Shown here piece after piece: positions 1 through 14,155 of a stretch of DNA of 64,000 bases (positions are counted from its first letter, which is position 1; every line of letters begins with the position of its first letter). The notes beneath the pieces were generated by a model that saw nothing but the letters and a program-made list of their open reading frames with translations, made no database searches and was not told where the DNA came from. Position numbers and translations under genes: made by a program. The stretch is from assembly GCA_935421135.1 (NCBI GenBank), contig OW285196.1, positions 8,319,501 to 8,383,500 of the forward strand. The letters run 5' to 3'. The DNA comes from Bugulina stolonifera (lineage: Eukaryota > Bryozoa > Gymnolaemata > Cheilostomatida > Bugulidae).

Positions 1-162
1 CAGTGAGAAACCAATCCTAGATACACTTTGAACATACTCAACATTGTCAAAGTAGAACCAGCCGAGACAGATTTGGGTGGAGAATTTTGTAAATTAATGA
101 TAATTATTTCCTTAACTATAGAAAAACATAGTATGCTTTCAACCAAAGTCTAGCTGACTTAC

Positions 163-3100
163 AAGAAGCTCTTGATTTGTTGAAGCTGTCTGAATACCTC
201 CAGAGTCTGGACTCTCAAGATTTGCAGTTGTTCTAATAGTCTGAGAAAGTGTGATTCTACCCTGAACACTTGTGTCAGTCATACTAGCTCCAGCATCATG
301 TGTGGTACTACCTACTGCTGCACTCCCGTAGTGTACAGGCCTAACTACAGCGGCCTCCGAATACCTGTCAGAATGTACTGGAGTGTTACCATTCAATCCC
401 ACTGCAATGTTACCATTCAATCCTGCTGCAGTGGTAGCCTCCGATTCTATTTCAGGTGTAGCCTTAGCTTCTACTGCCATCATAGCCTCATATTCTACTG
501 CAGTGGTAATCTTGAATTGAGCATCAGCCTTCTCTACACCGTTAGATAGAACTACTCCAGGTTCTTGGTGTTTCCGCGCTATGCCTTGCTGCTACAGCCC
601 AGCCAATTTTATAGGTTATGCATACTATATAGAATTCTCTTCATAGTACAGCATAGTACAAGCTAGAAGTATTATAGGCAAGCCCATGCATTGAGTCAAC
701 TACCCTAAGCACTAGAGTGTAGTGAGGTAAGGTGAGGGTTGCTAGAACTATGTCACCAGGTGAGAGAGAGTGAGATAGATAAGTACCCAATGATATGCAA
801 AAGATGAAGGAAAAGGAGAAGAGAAGAAAGTTGTCAATGTGGCGAGGCACTGCAGGGAAATACATGTCTATATTGAAGTTTGGAGAAATACAAGTAGATC
901 CTAACATTCCAACTATATTCCAGCTCAAAATTATAGATATCTGCCTCACATAACATATTTTATAAATAAAACATACTAAATAAATAAATTAGAGATCCCA
1001 AGTCTACATGCAAATCACAAAACAATGGGTTGACCTGTTCTACATAAGCAAGCAGGATTTTCATCTACTATGCATAAATAAAGAAGTTATCCTCTCTCAT
1101 AATGAGAGAAGATAACTCTATACAACATGCACAACACACTGCTTACCATTACAACATTAGAGCAGCTAGACTCTGAGGATTCAGGCTATATACAAGTTAC
1201 ACAGTCATGAACACATAGCAGTTAGAAGGTAAAATCAATGAAGAATAAAATGGAACCGTAACAACAGTAGTTATAACACACAACAATAATATACATGTAC
1301 TAACGGTCATTCATTTGGAAGGACTGATAACAGCTGCTTTTAAGTAAATTGTGGTATAAATGATTACATGAGTTACACAAATCAAGTCCAGTAGATACAT
1401 GATATATACATGTGTATATATGTATCTATGACGATTTGAACAGTAGATGAAATCTGAAACCCATGGGCTCAGTGCTACATGACCATCATTTTGGGTTAAA
1501 ATTTAGTGTAAAATATTTTCCATGCAGGGGTAGTTAAGATGTAAAATAATAAAATGGATGTAGTTGAGAGACAGGTACAATGGAGGTAGAGTAAGACACA
1601 AGTGTACAGAGATGTATAACACTTACAGCAATCTGATTGGTTAAGAGCGGGACCACGTCAGATATGAATATGTTCCACCAGAGACGCAGGAAGTTATCAT
1701 CATATCCTGTCCCGGTTCGAGACACTGGAGTTCCTTAGAAAATGATAAGACGAGATGGAGTACTGCTAAATGCTCATCACCATAAAATATAAGAGCTGCT
1801 CAAGATGTGGCCCTAGCCCTATAGACTCAGACCCTAGCCCTATAAACTCAGAGTTTGGACCTAAAACCTGGAGCTTCCCCAGTGAAATTTAGAAACCTGG
1901 CCACAATTTCTGATCTATACAAGTCACATGACCTAAGACAGCTTTTAAGTATTTCATACCAAGAAGTAGAGACGGAGAAATCTTTAAAAGACCACAAACC
2001 ACTTTAAGTATTTAGTAAAGTACAAAACTAAATTTCAAGAATCACTTGAAAAGATCTTTATCAATTTGTGGTTGCCAGCCGATGACATCACAGAGAACAT
2101 TCTGGCAGTTCATATCAACACCTACTTGTAGTTTCATCATAATCATGGTGCCAAGGCTTGTATGGGCCAATAAAGTGACATATCCGGGCCTGGGATCCAA
2201 ACCTATAATAAAAATAATACACTGTCACTAATGGTATAGGACAACAATGTCTAACAGCAGTGACATCAACATGCAAGAAAACAACATAAAACTTGATGAA
2301 ATCAAAATCGCCAAGAGAAATAAAGAAAACACCAAAAATAGTTGAACTTTTTAAACAATAAGAAATGGAGAGAGAGGACATGCCATTCTATGGCTTAACA
2401 CTATAATACACATGCACTAATGCAGCAGACTGGTAACCATAAGCATAGCCTTACTTCTTAAATGCTGGAAGATAGGAGTAGAAAGCCTGAGATACCACAT
2501 TGTAGAGGAAGGGGAGGTGCTTAGATATATCAGTATACGCCCAGTCTTTAAAGAACATGTTTAAAAGTCCTTGGTCTCCACCTACAAGTCACAAACAATA
2601 ACACTGTTAATACTACCAGAAGATACAACAAATATCATGCGCGTAAATGTTATGTGACTATATAATTATGATGTAATTACATTGTATATGTAGGCTATAT
2701 ACAATGTTCATGTCATGATGTGTATATATACAATGTTCATGTCATGATGTGACTATATACAATGCCAAGTGACGATATGTACAATATGTACGATATGGCA
2801 AACGTATGAATTTTCACGACTCTGTTCTTTCCATGAGTAAGTTCACCACATTCTTTAGTGCGAGTCTTTATTAGGTCTCCACAAATCAGGGATTGCACAA
2901 GTAGGCCCTATATCTGTAGAACATTAGCCTTAGAACACAAACTACAGTGTACATGATGTCTTAGGAAGGTTAATGATCCATTTCACTCACCGTCAAAACT
3001 TCCTTCAGTCACTGCTAGCTCAACAAGATCGTTGTAAGTATCATTGTTCGGTACGTAGACAAAGACACCCGAATTGAAGCAATCTGGCCAGCCAGGATCT

Positions 3101-5079
3101 GGGGCCGCTGATAATTCTTCTCTATCAAACAGCTCATCACAGTTACAAAGCACCTGAAAGAGAATTGTGGTATCTTGGGAATCCTTTTAATTGTCATTGA
3201 TAGACTTCATAGAGAGAGAACAACTCCCCTACAGTATTCATTATTTTGACATACTGTTTGTCTAGACAGTAAACGATAACTGTACACCGGTCTAGTCGGA
3301 AGGAAGATTAAACCAAATATGATTTTTTGCATCGCCGAATAGCGAATGACATTTGCTGGTAGAGCCTGAAGCATGTGATTTGGTTTCATGCTTCCGGTCA
3401 ATGTACCAGCAAATCAAAATGCCCAACTGATAATATTCCTTGAACTAATAATACACACAACAACATCACCAATACTCCAACTCTAACATATCCATGTAGG
3501 CCTATATGAAGTTCAAACCACTCATTTGATTGAAGGTCCAACTAGATGTAGGCCTACTAGCCTAGAACTAGAGAAGGGAAACTAATTGCGATAACTGTAG
3601 AAGTGAAATCATATCACTAACCTATTAACTAGTCGACACTATATAACTATAGTGTGACATCATTAATATATACTGAGCTACTGAGAATTACAAATAATCT
3701 AATAATGCAGTAAGCAAATTTTAATAGTTTATAGAGGTGTAACAGTAGTTGTACATTAAATGAGTTAACAGCTGAATCATATACTGGAACGTCATCTAAC
3801 ATTAGCCAGTTAATATCGTATACTGAATCCTAAAGTGGAACAGCAAAAGCAGGAAAAGGGCTGACTTCAGAAGTAAGGTTTCGATAATTTAATAAAGCTA
3901 CAAGATGTTTGTCTTCTGTTGGAAAGGAATGGCTTCCACTTCCATCTCTAAGTATCTGTTGACCTTTTGTATTCGGGAGGTGATCTGTGGTTCATGGGCT
4001 TTAGTATCAGTAGTAACAGGCACTTTGCACTGATATGGCCTATTCAATTTGCCAATCAGATTAGCCTAATCACAATTTAACTATAAATAACCATTTAGTT
4101 CCAAATGTTTTGAATGCCTACATTACCCATAAATGATAGTATCATTATTGTTCACTATAACACAATAAGGAACACCTGATGGACGTGAATGAGAAAGGTC
4201 ACTGGCCTAAAGCCTGGGACACTATGGAACCATCAGATGACCTGTACAACAGCGGATGACCAGTACAACAGCAGGTCACTTACCAAAGTATCAGCGTCCA
4301 GAAAGACACATTTCTTGTATTGAACTAATCTCCAGCAGTGTAGTTTAGTGAAGGTCACCCCAAGGTCAGGACGATCGAGTAAGTACAAGTTATCAGTGTC
4401 TCGTGAGTCCAGTATATCAACTAGGTATACGTAATCAAATAAATCTTCCAATTTCTTCCTAAAATTAGATAATGTTGAACCAAAACACATCGTTGTAAGA
4501 GGCCTAAATAATAAAAATGGCACAGTGACATGGGAGTAGGCAAGTCATTAATCGCTATAAGTAGCGAAACAATATCACAACAAGAAAATATGCCAAATAT
4601 TTTGGTGCCGCGTTCTCTTCTAAAAAAAGAAGACACCCTGAACAATGAGATAGAGTTAGAGTAGTATTTGCTCACAGAGAATCTAACCCAAGTTATTGAT
4701 TGAAAATTCTGTGATAATAAATACAAATACAAATTGCCACACTTGAAACGTTTTTATGATATTAATAGCATATGTATACATGTATGCGATCTACTGTCTC
4801 AGCCATGAAATATGTCCCTTACCGATGTATATAAACTAAGGTCTCAACTGGAGGTCTTACCGATAGGTTGTAACCAATAAAAAGTCTAGCTATTACATGC
4901 AGCAGATACAGTTGAACTTCATACAGTAGCACTACTTACCTCATATGCTGCGATACTCCAGGACCAATCATACACACTATATGATGCTGAGTGTGCACTC
5001 TACGTAATGAAGCACCCACTACCATAGCACCAACACAGTACGTGTCATTAGTAGCTAGAGTCACAAATGCATTCTCCAT
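163..5079 (-). CDS. GYG: Glycogenin (self-glucosylating glycogen primer), 3' end outside window
   Basis: GT8-family glycosyltransferase that autoglucosylates a tyrosine from UDP-glucose and so primes cytosolic glycogen synthesis. Minus-strand exons, all phase-consistent: 5079-4940, 4458-4284, 3153-2991, 2581-2455, 2202-2126, 1733-1627, 591-163 (1218 nt, 406 codons so far). The start is [15 protein letters not shown], matching the conserved N-terminus. The lysine/aspartate stretch [10 protein letters not shown] precedes the metal/UDP-binding DxD (FLDADTL, D101-D103). [20 protein letters not shown] (160-164) and the PAFK/HFIG/KPW blocks follow. FYSYLPAF places Y194 exactly at the autoglucosylated tyrosine (Tyr194 in rabbit). 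WWNIF closes the catalytic domain near residue 250. Exon 7 is the variable linker (264-406), ending at a strong GTAAGT donor. The conserved C-terminal glycogen-synthase-binding segment must therefore lie in exon(s) at or beyond the left edge. An acceptor-like CAG sits just before the ATG, so a 5' UTR exon upstream is likely. Family assignment is very secure; only the last exon is missing. Confidence 0.93.
2695..2765. repeat. Short tandem duplication in glycogenin intron
   Basis: A unit of about 28-33 bp containing ACAATGTTCATGTCATGATG occurs twice in a row, followed by the start of a third copy. It lies in the intron between glycogenin exons 3 and 4. Recent slippage is likely; no function is visible. 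Confidence 0.7.
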
Positions 5080-5087
5080 CCTCTGTG

Positions 5088-7920
5088 GAATAAAATGGCA
5101 AGTGGTTTACAGTGTTTAGTAGATCTGTAGCTAGCATATGCTGTAGGGACTGTGAATGATATTCACTCAGCATACCACATACTAGCTTTGTAGCAAACAA
5201 GCTAAACATGCTCCCTGTATATATAAATCCAATTGAAAAGCATTGATTTTAGCACAAAACTGACCTGCTCCCTTAAAATTATGGAGGGATTAGTCATACA
5301 CCCAGAGGTATATTAATATTTATCAGAAGATATAATGTAGGTGAGAAATAACATGATTATATAATGACTTCATTAACTTGGCTTGAATTAGAACATAGCC
5401 AGGTCATTGACTAACCTATTATATAAGTGTGAAAATTAATAAATTAAATCATATAATTTGACATTAGCAGTTTCACTCAGCTAACAAATTGATTATAAGT
5501 GAGATAGTGGTAGACATTCCATAAATAGCAATATGATGCTGCAATAACAATTAATTTTATAATATTATGGTGGGACTTGCTTAATTCAAACTCCAAGGAA
5601 CTGCCATAATTGGTTTGAATTAGACCCGAGTTTGGATTGTAAAATCCCCTCACTTAATTAAAGTCATTATATAGTGCTCAGCAGAGACCAAGGCTAATAG
5701 TTTGAACTAACCAAGCTTTTAAATTATCCGCGTCTGAATTAAGCAAGTTGTACTGTATATTTATTATTACAAACGGGAAACTCCTTCAGAACAAGCATTA
5801 GTCACTCCTGAACGATCACATTGCACTCGGTTGTTGAATGCAGCCTCATATGAACCAGTACAATATCCGAATACACCTACTGAACTACATCATATCAACT
5901 CACTCTATCAGTGCTAATCAGTACTGTGAAAATGAGCCCCACTGAGGTGTTGAAAGTTATGTAATTATCACCTTAAGAAATAATACTCAGTAAGAGGCGA
6001 AATTACAGTGAATTAATAGTTACGCAACGTGTCGTTTTAGCAAGTTAGTAAATAATGTTTTGAGACACCTCAAAGTGATGCTGTTTTTACTACTGAAGCG
6101 TATGTCCCAGTCTTACAAACATCTGCTTTTATTAGATACTATAATTATCATTAATTTGATTAAAAATATACATTTACAAATATAAACTTAATTTGGAGTC
6201 TAGTACATTAAAGGGTCATAAAATAAAGAAAGAATTAAACATCCCCAGAAGTTGACTGCTTGAAATTAAAAGTTAACTATTATTGGTCTAAAAATTTAGC
6301 GTTACGATGGAGATCTGTCTACTCTCCTCCCTATTATTATGGGATAATACTCATTGAGTAATTCAAAAAATATTTCATGTAGGCCATCACTAGCCCCAAC
6401 CCAGTTCAAGTTAGTGGTGGGTTAACCAGCTTATTATGTGTGCTGTATTGAAACACTAGGCTCTGTTGGCTAAAGGAATTGGATTGGAACAAAGATAATT
6501 ATACACTCTGTTTTAATAAGTGGTTATTGGCATCTAATAGGCTAACGGCATAACTCCTTGAGTTAAATTCTTGAGCGATAGAGCTATCATAGCGTAGTCA
6601 CACATTAGAACTATTGGCAAACCATTTACTCCTGTTGCACACCGATGTCTATGACTACATTGTATCATCATTGGTAGGGTGGTAATTGCACAGCGAAGAC
6701 TAAGCGTGGCTACACAGCTGCAGTTTGGCATTATTCAAATGCAGAAAAACCATTCAAAAACAAAAAGAAGTCAAGATTTTAATTTTGCTAAATTAAAGTT
6801 CAAAACTTACAGTTTTTTCCAACATCTAAGATGGAACATATAGCCTACATTACCTAATTTAGCATTACATAACAATGAAATTTGATAAATATGCCTTCCT
6901 TCAATATTGACTGATATAATGTAGGTTTCCATGTGTATACAGCATACACCGAGTGCTACATCCTAACTACCTTCACTAGCAGCTTTGCAGACATACATGT
7001 ATAGCATGTAAGCAGTAAAAGTTGAACAGAATAAGATCACTATTCACACTTTTCAAACACCATAGGCCGAAGCTACACCACTATTTTATCAAAAAATGAC
7101 ACAGTTCTGATGATTATATTTTCTGTGCCTAGGCCAGACCCTATCAACCATTACGCAGCTCGTAATATTCTAAATTGGGCCCAGTCAAGAGTACTACCAA
7201 AATCAATTGGGTAAGCCCCTACTAAACAAGCCTACCAGCCGGTGGGAAAATATTTCTTACAAAAACAATAACTGATCGGAGAAAAATCAGTCTATCCATA
7301 TACCATTAGCACATTAGGTATAATGATTCTGTATAAGCCTATCCCTACTGCAAAGTTTGTGCAAGGAATGTGAAACCAACAGTAGACCACGCATAAATAA
7401 TATTTCTAAACAACAGCCTCAACAAGGTGTCCCTTCTGTCTTATAGATGGTCTAGACTCCAGAGTCTAGAGTGACAAAGGCCTTCACACAAGCCCAGGTG
7501 AATCAATCTCTATAACCATGAATCAAAGCTCATCTAGTAAAGTTATGGAACCAAACCCTTAGTCCTGGATGCTCACTAATACAAAGAATTCCTAACAAAA
7601 TTAATTATCACTTTCAAGCAGTTATTACCATAAATTTTAATAAGATATTTGAATACATTATTTCATAATTTATGAAAGCATGAATTTTCCCACTGAGACC
7701 GCAAATGGGTTTACAGGAGTTAGATTAATTTAGATTGTTTATGTATAGGCTATTTCATTTTCATTTTTGACTTTACTTCTTTATAAGCTATGATTAGTTA
7801 TTAAGTACAGTTATTTAGTTATTATAGTCCTAATTTAGTAATTATATACAATCTTATTTATTAGTCATATTGTATTATTATAAACATTATTATATAAAAT
7901 TTAAAACAATTCATACATAT
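5088..7920. other. Spacer upstream of glycogenin, no supported gene
   Basis: AT-rich, with stop codons in all frames. I see no exon with convincing coding character and splice sites. It should contain the glycogenin promoter and any 5' UTR exon, but no TATA box or initiator can be singled out. It contains the small TA-flanked MITE at 5568-5755. Confidence 0.5.
5568..5755. mobile_element. Small pogo/mariner-like MITE (188 bp)
   Basis: Imperfect terminal inverted repeats: the left end reads ACTTGCTTAATTCAAAC and the right end, reversed, reads CAGTACAACTTGCTTAATTC. TA dinucleotides flank both ends (5566-5567 and 5756-5757). The terminal style resembles the larger TA-flanked element at 46318-46899. 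There is no coding capacity, so it is non-autonomous. The left terminus has decayed. Confidence 0.6.
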
Positions 7921-7923
7921 ATA

Positions 7924-7992
7924 ATATAATATATTTGAATTATTAACAGAACATTTACTAAATGTTCTGTTAATAATTCAAATATATTATAT
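7924..7992. repeat. Perfect 69-bp palindrome
   Basis: Two 34-bp arms read as exact reverse complements around a single central C at 7958 (core AACATTTACTAAATGTT). This DNA could extrude as a cruciform. It lies 6 bp from a second palindrome cluster. Confidence 0.9.
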
Positions 7993-7998
7993 AAAGAT

Positions 7999-8220
7999 AT
8001 TAGGCCTACTATTTCATTTAAGCCTACTAACAACCAATATTGATTTTACAATATTTCATTTGACAAATGAAATATTGTAAAGTCAATATTGGTTGTTAGT
8101 AGGCTTAAATGAAATAGTAGGCCTAATCTATTCTAACAAATGATTTGTTAGAATAGATTAGGCCTACCATTTCATTTAAGCCTACTAACAACCAATATTG
8201 ACTTTACAATATTTCATCTG
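7999..8220. repeat. Three-arm overlapping palindrome cluster
   Basis: Arm 1 (7999-8062) is the reverse complement of 8064-8127 with one mismatch, centred on A8063. The middle block (8064-8141) is in turn the reverse complement of 8143-8220 with about two mismatches, centred on G8142. The middle arm can therefore pair with either neighbour. Repeated blocks include TTAGGCCTAC and CAACCAATATTG. This looks like a palindrome that was duplicated by fold-back synthesis, or a degenerate fold-back transposon. No target-site duplication could be assigned. Confidence 0.88.
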
Positions 8221-8229
8221 TTAGAATAG

Positions 8230-11200
8230 ATTACTATTACTATAACTAGAGCAAATGAAAGTTGATGATGATAACAATATGAATATGAATATAGCATTAT
8301 GATTATAGGCTAATACTTATACTATTCTATAATAATAATTAATAATGCAATTGCAATGACAATAAACTATAATTAATAAACTAGTATGACAATATAAATA
8401 TGATTTAATATAAAATTTGATAAACCATCACTACTTGTCTAATTATTATTGTTTTATAAATAATTTAATAATTAATATTATTAATAATTCTATTTATAAT
8501 TAATAACTAGAAGTAAGTAAATCATTACTAATATTATAATTATATAAAGACAAGACTACCGAATGCATTTAAATAAAAAGGAACATTTTCACAGTATACA
8601 TGATAAATCCCACGCTAGGTGCTACAAAAATCCAGGTAAAAATTGATATAAAACAAATAATACTAATCCCTGTGCACAAAATCGCATACTATGCTTGTGC
8701 AAATCCAAATCGTTGTAGAATAATAACCAGAAGTGCGCTTACTAGCCAATGGCGATTATCAAAACATAGACTTTTCGCCCACCAACTCCATTTATGCACT
8801 TAGCAGCTATGTGATAACGTTTTTCATTAGCCTAAATACTCGCGGTTTCATTTTATCTGGCACAGGTTCTCTAACTTGTAATGGTTGTGGTGTGGACGGC
8901 CCATCTAGATACTGCTAGCCTAACACTCCCTGGCAAATCACGTTAACGACCTGAAAGCATGCCGCGAGGCCTGGGCAAAGGGATAGTCAAAGCAAAGTGG
9001 TACAATAACCACTTTGAGTCAAAGTCAATCTAAAAGGTTCTTATAATTATATATAATTATGTCTTACGTCTTCGTCTTCTTCTTTAGAACGTACTAGAGC
9101 TTGATGCAAGGGGTACGCCTCATCTGTTTTTGATTTCTGTCAAGATTACTATGGTCATATATTTATGTTATGCTAACATGTTGCACTAATATAGATTTGT
9201 TGCTATGTTTATTGTAATAACTGTGACTTAAGCTCACGTATAGTCCTGGGCAGAAAGCTACCATGGTAAGCAGAAGTTTTTGAGTAGATAGTGGGTGGGT
9301 CACCTCTTGTAGTAGCTCTAGTGACAGTTGTATTAGTAGGACGATATAATTATTTATATTATAATTATTATTTACTGACAACTTATGCGTATGATCGTAC
9401 ATTGGGGTAAACCATTATCATCACGAAAAGGCCTACTCTTTATACCTGTCTAGTCTTCAGATTTAGCTTTGTTTGATTTTAAAAGTAAAATAAAAATATT
9501 AAATATATATTATAATTGTAATTATTTTATAATTATATTTACCCCTGATTTACCTCTGATGAGGTAGGACACTCTTAATCACCGGCGGCGTAAGTAGAGT
9601 GCCTCAATAATGTAACGGTGTGCATTTGGTTTTGGCCAGGTGTTTCAGCATTACCGCTGTTAGACATTATTTTTTAGTCATCAGCCAAGATACCTCTCAT
9701 CTCGCGTATAGTCCTTGGTAAGAAGCTTTGATGGTAGCATCTGGAATTTGTTGAGATAGATGTGAGTTTACCACAGGCTGCAGCTTTTTAATGTTATATT
9801 TAATATAATAATAACATAATTTGATATAATATTATTGAAGAAAGCCACAATACACTATCGTGACCCCATAGCAGTATCTTCTAGTTACAATGAAATTGTT
9901 GAAAGCCGCTCGCATACAACTATGACAACTAGAGCTGCAGCCAGAGCCGAACTGACATCAATTTCTGCCACAACTAGTGTATACCATAACAGTTTCCTCT
10001 CTCGAACAATCTGAGATATAAGAATAAAATTGGCAATCCCGAGTAAAAGTAAATCAGCGATACTCTGTAGTATTGACCTTTTCACTGTAGCACACTGTTA
10101 GTAATGAGGCATTTAACTTGCACAATATGTGATAATAAAATGTTCTATCAACGACGAGTGAGTATATCACAGTCCAGCATCCGAGCCAGGTCAAGGGCTG
10201 TAAACCAATATAATCTAGCCTAGAATTTGTAGCAGTTGAAACGGGAGAGCTTTCTATTTTGTTGAATGTTTTGGTAAGCTATCCAGTTTCATGGCCAGGG
10301 CACTTTAATTTTAGTCTGCCAATTATAGTTGCAACTCGATTTCTTTCAGATTTATCATTTTGATTTTGATTTTAGGAAAAACAAAATAGGCCGACACTAA
10401 CATTATTATTTTGTCATAGGCTACTATTAATTATATTTATGTTATTTTTTATGCCTATAAGATGTAACTAGGCCTAATTATTAGTGAGTGTAAGTAATGA
10501 TCACCATAATCATAAATAATAGTATAGTCTAGTGTGATGAGGCGGAACATTTCTTACATTAACATTTAGCCTCAGCCTCCGTCGAGCTAACACTAAATGC
10601 ACACTAGTGCCTTGGCTGTTGTCTTCTTTAATTCATGCTTGTTTACATGTACTCTACTGTATAATTACTCGTGCATTTATCTTACCTTGTGTGCATTAAC
10701 TCATGCTTTATTATCATTCACTTGTAATGTAATCTGATTGTAACTCGTTGAATACTTGATGTTAAAACATCTTTATACATGGTTATATAGGACCGAGGTT
10801 GCTTTAAATAGTTACAATCAATTTATTGTAACAATGTACATTATTATGTGCATTTTTTGGCTCAAAGGTCAGCCCTCGTGCCTTCTCCAACATCTTGTTG
10901 CGCTATACCTGTGCCGATACTATATCGTACTTAACCGGGACTTCTACCGGAAATGCTAATACCATATAAATTGAATGCTTTTTATATGCTAGTTAGTTGT
11001 TGCTTAGACTTCGATAACTAGACACATCTATACACATCTATAGAGTCTTCTTTCATAGCTAAGTTGGTTCCAGCTCTCGGTCCCATTGGACCTAGAAGCC
11101 TGAACTTTCTACTAAGATAGAACATACTCGGAGTACATACTGAGCAATAACTCGGACCCTATGGGCCGTACCTATAGCTCTACGCAATAATCTACCACAC

Positions 11201-14128
11201 AGTACTACTCAGTCTTTTATGTAATGAGAAAGCAAGTCTAGCACCACTCATAGGCTCTTCCCACACTCATACCCGCATCGGTACCCAGCTTTCTTGTTAG
11301 TCTATGAAACATTTCCAACATATCTAGGTTGCAGAAAAGGAGTTATATTCGAGGGAGTTTTTTATGAAAAATCTGCCCTGGTGGTGCACTCTGTTGCAAT
11401 GGGACAATAGAAGAATGAATATGCCTACAAGCATGTGCTGCCCTTTACTTGACATAGAATTGTCGGTCATTATTTTTCAAGTAAAACAGCATAAAAGGCC
11501 AACTTTGTGCAATAGAACCAGCTGGAAAAATAGTATTTCAGTGAAATCATGGTTTGCTATTTAGATTGGCATTGGCATTGGCACTTCGCGAATCTCACAA
11601 AAGTGCTCCTAGTACTATTTCTTCTGTAGCCTAGGCGATTGCTCCGACTAATACATGTGTGTCACTCTTAGTCGTGTCATAAACCAATTGGATACCAACT
11701 GTGTGTGCTTTTTTAATATTCACTCATACTGCTGAATATAGACTCTTGTTAACCGTAGTTGTTAAATGATAGGATAGTTATCTATTGTGAAACGAAATAA
11801 AATTTTATCCAATGTTGGATAGAAAATAACATCAGAAACCTAAAGCAGCCGGTCTTATTTCTTATTTTAACCACTTTAAATCCTGCTATCATTAGCAAAA
11901 TATGCTACCGTGCTAAGCTTGGACTGTTTTACACGAATGCAATTTGCCTATACAGCTTTGGTAGAGAATTTCTGTTTGATATTTTTATCGATGGAAGTCA
12001 GTTGTTTATTTACGGTGGGTCAGCACAGTTGACTGCAATTAACACGGTTGTCACGTGTTGCAGCCTAAGTAAGGTCATCTACTGTCCCGAGAAAATATTT
12101 TGCTAGAGCCGTCACTAATATTTTCCAATTCCATTTATATCATCCAGCACCATGTGTTTGGCAACAAGTGTTAGCCTACTTGTTTTTGTGTTTATCAGAG
12201 CTGTTGTACAGCAAGCATAGTATACTAATTCAAGCACATTTTTGATTTGAAAGTACTCGATACTTGCTTTATTAAAAAGAAAACTCATACACTTGCTTGC
12301 CAACGCTGGTAGTTGCTTGTACTGGCACTTGCTACATTGCTTTTTAACAGTCATGAGTAAATTTTGACATGGAGACGGTATGGGACACACTATTACTTAG
12401 ATTTTTCTGGCCAGGCACAAATTTAGCTCACAGCTAAGTTGAATGCTGTAGTAAAGTAGCGGCAGCTTATATTGTTGTACATGACATACATTCTTACAGC
12501 ATTTGTTGTTGCAATAATAATAATAATAACATCTTCCAGAAAATGCAAAAGCTACCAGAATTTAGCAAATGGATAGATATTTAAATCAATTGGCTAGTCA
12601 CTAACAACCCATATGAACTAATATGTATGTAAGCATTTGAGGCACATTATAGCATTTATTTTTGTTAGGTTTGGTAGCGGATCGCCACACACATGAGTAG
12701 GCTACACTTACTGGTATTATAGCTCTCTGGTCTGGTCGCATGGTAGAACTGAACCTGAACTGAACTAAAATGATCCACAAATTTTTGTATTTTTATTCCA
12801 GCATGTCGAGTTTCATTTCAGCTTTGTTTCACAAAATAGTCTGCTTAAGGACTCGGTAACTTTGACATGTGGTGAGTCAAACTAATCAAACAGCTATAGG
12901 GTAGACTTGTGTGAATATTATTGAAATATCTGTAGTCAGTTCACATGCACAACGGAGGGGGCACGAACTTTCAAGGAAAATTTGAATTAAATTGACACAA
13001 CTTGCCATTGATTGTCCTTCAATTAGTCTGTTCAGATCCTTAGCAACAAAGGCTACATATGATTGGTTTACTTCAGTTAGTGGTTTACTCCAATTAGTAC
13101 AATATTATAATACTCTTGATGTACATGTAGCTGGTGAGTGTATTAAATTTTCACTCAACTTTGTAGGTCGGTGAACCCTATTAGCTAATAAATTATTCAC
13201 CAACAGACTAATTGTGGGAACTATTCATATTCCATAGCTTTACAGGTAGATACCAGTAAATTACTCACTTTAGTTATAATATTTCTACAAAATTGCTCTT
13301 TGGGGTGGAATTTCTCCAATTCTGCTCCTAACATCAAAAGGCATGACATATAGATGTATGACTACACAATACATATGCTTGTACCTGTATGTGCCTCACT
13401 AGTAACTAGTTATGCAGATTCTGAGGGTGATTGACCATTCAACAACAACATGTGTTGGGTATAACTAATAACAGCTGCATGACAGCTGGTGGCAGATGTG
13501 GCTAGTGCCACCAATAGTTTTACTAGCCTCTGTTTCTGTAGTATCTAGCATTAACAGTAGGCCTATACATTGTTGCTACCAGTCAGCTGACTGGATGTTT
13601 GTAACTTCTACATAGGAACTAAGGCTGGATCTGTCAACCTGGTAAATTGTCAACAACATTCCTGCAGTGTTTGGTGTATCGACTGTGGTTTTGCATTGAG
13701 CTTTGAATCTGCTAGCAAATACCTACAATTCCTTTCCCCAGTCCATCTCGTATACAATGTACTGGTGAAAATATCTTATAGGCCTAATATAATACATGTG
13801 AATGAAGACTTTAAAATTTATGTTGAATATATTATTTCTAAGCCACAGTTGGTTTGTTACTTAAAGTGGTACTATCAACTTGTTAACAGCTAGTTGCAGT
13901 AGGCTGGAATTGATTGATCAAACTGGAGAAATTGGATTGAGGGTTTCCCAGAAACAAACAATAAATGACTCCAGTATTAATTTTGACAAATAACAAAGGT
14001 TATGCCACTGTTCTTTGTCAAAATTTCTGTTCACTCCCAGCTACTGCCTTGACAGTTTTCCTAGATTCTTGATTTGACATCCACTACCTGATCTACAAGT
14101 GAATCTAGTTATTATACTTTCCTTCCAG
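8230..14128. other. Gene-poor spacer with old repeats
   Basis: I see no exon I can support. Open frames here are under 100 codons and have no recognisable domain. A diverged direct duplication relates 9220-9330 to 9705-9790 (shared CGTATAGTCCT...AGAAGCT and a GTAGATAG/GAGATAG block). Around 10980-11290 the minus strand vaguely resembles the start of the LTR family at 40506 and 43508 (CATTACATAAAAGA, ACTCCGAG), possibly an old LTR fragment. 9480-9540 is nearly pure A+T. An acceptor-like CTTCCTTCCAG at 14118-14128 probably ends a 5' UTR intron of the next gene, whose first exon I could not place. Confidence 0.45.
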
Positions 14129-14155
14129 TTGCTGACTAGTTGTTTTACCACACTT

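Noticed and set aside
9885..10085. 66-codon minus-strand frame with hydrophobic stretches
   Set aside because: No splice sites, no homologue recognised, and situated among diverged repeats; hydrophobicity is common by chance in AT-rich DNA.
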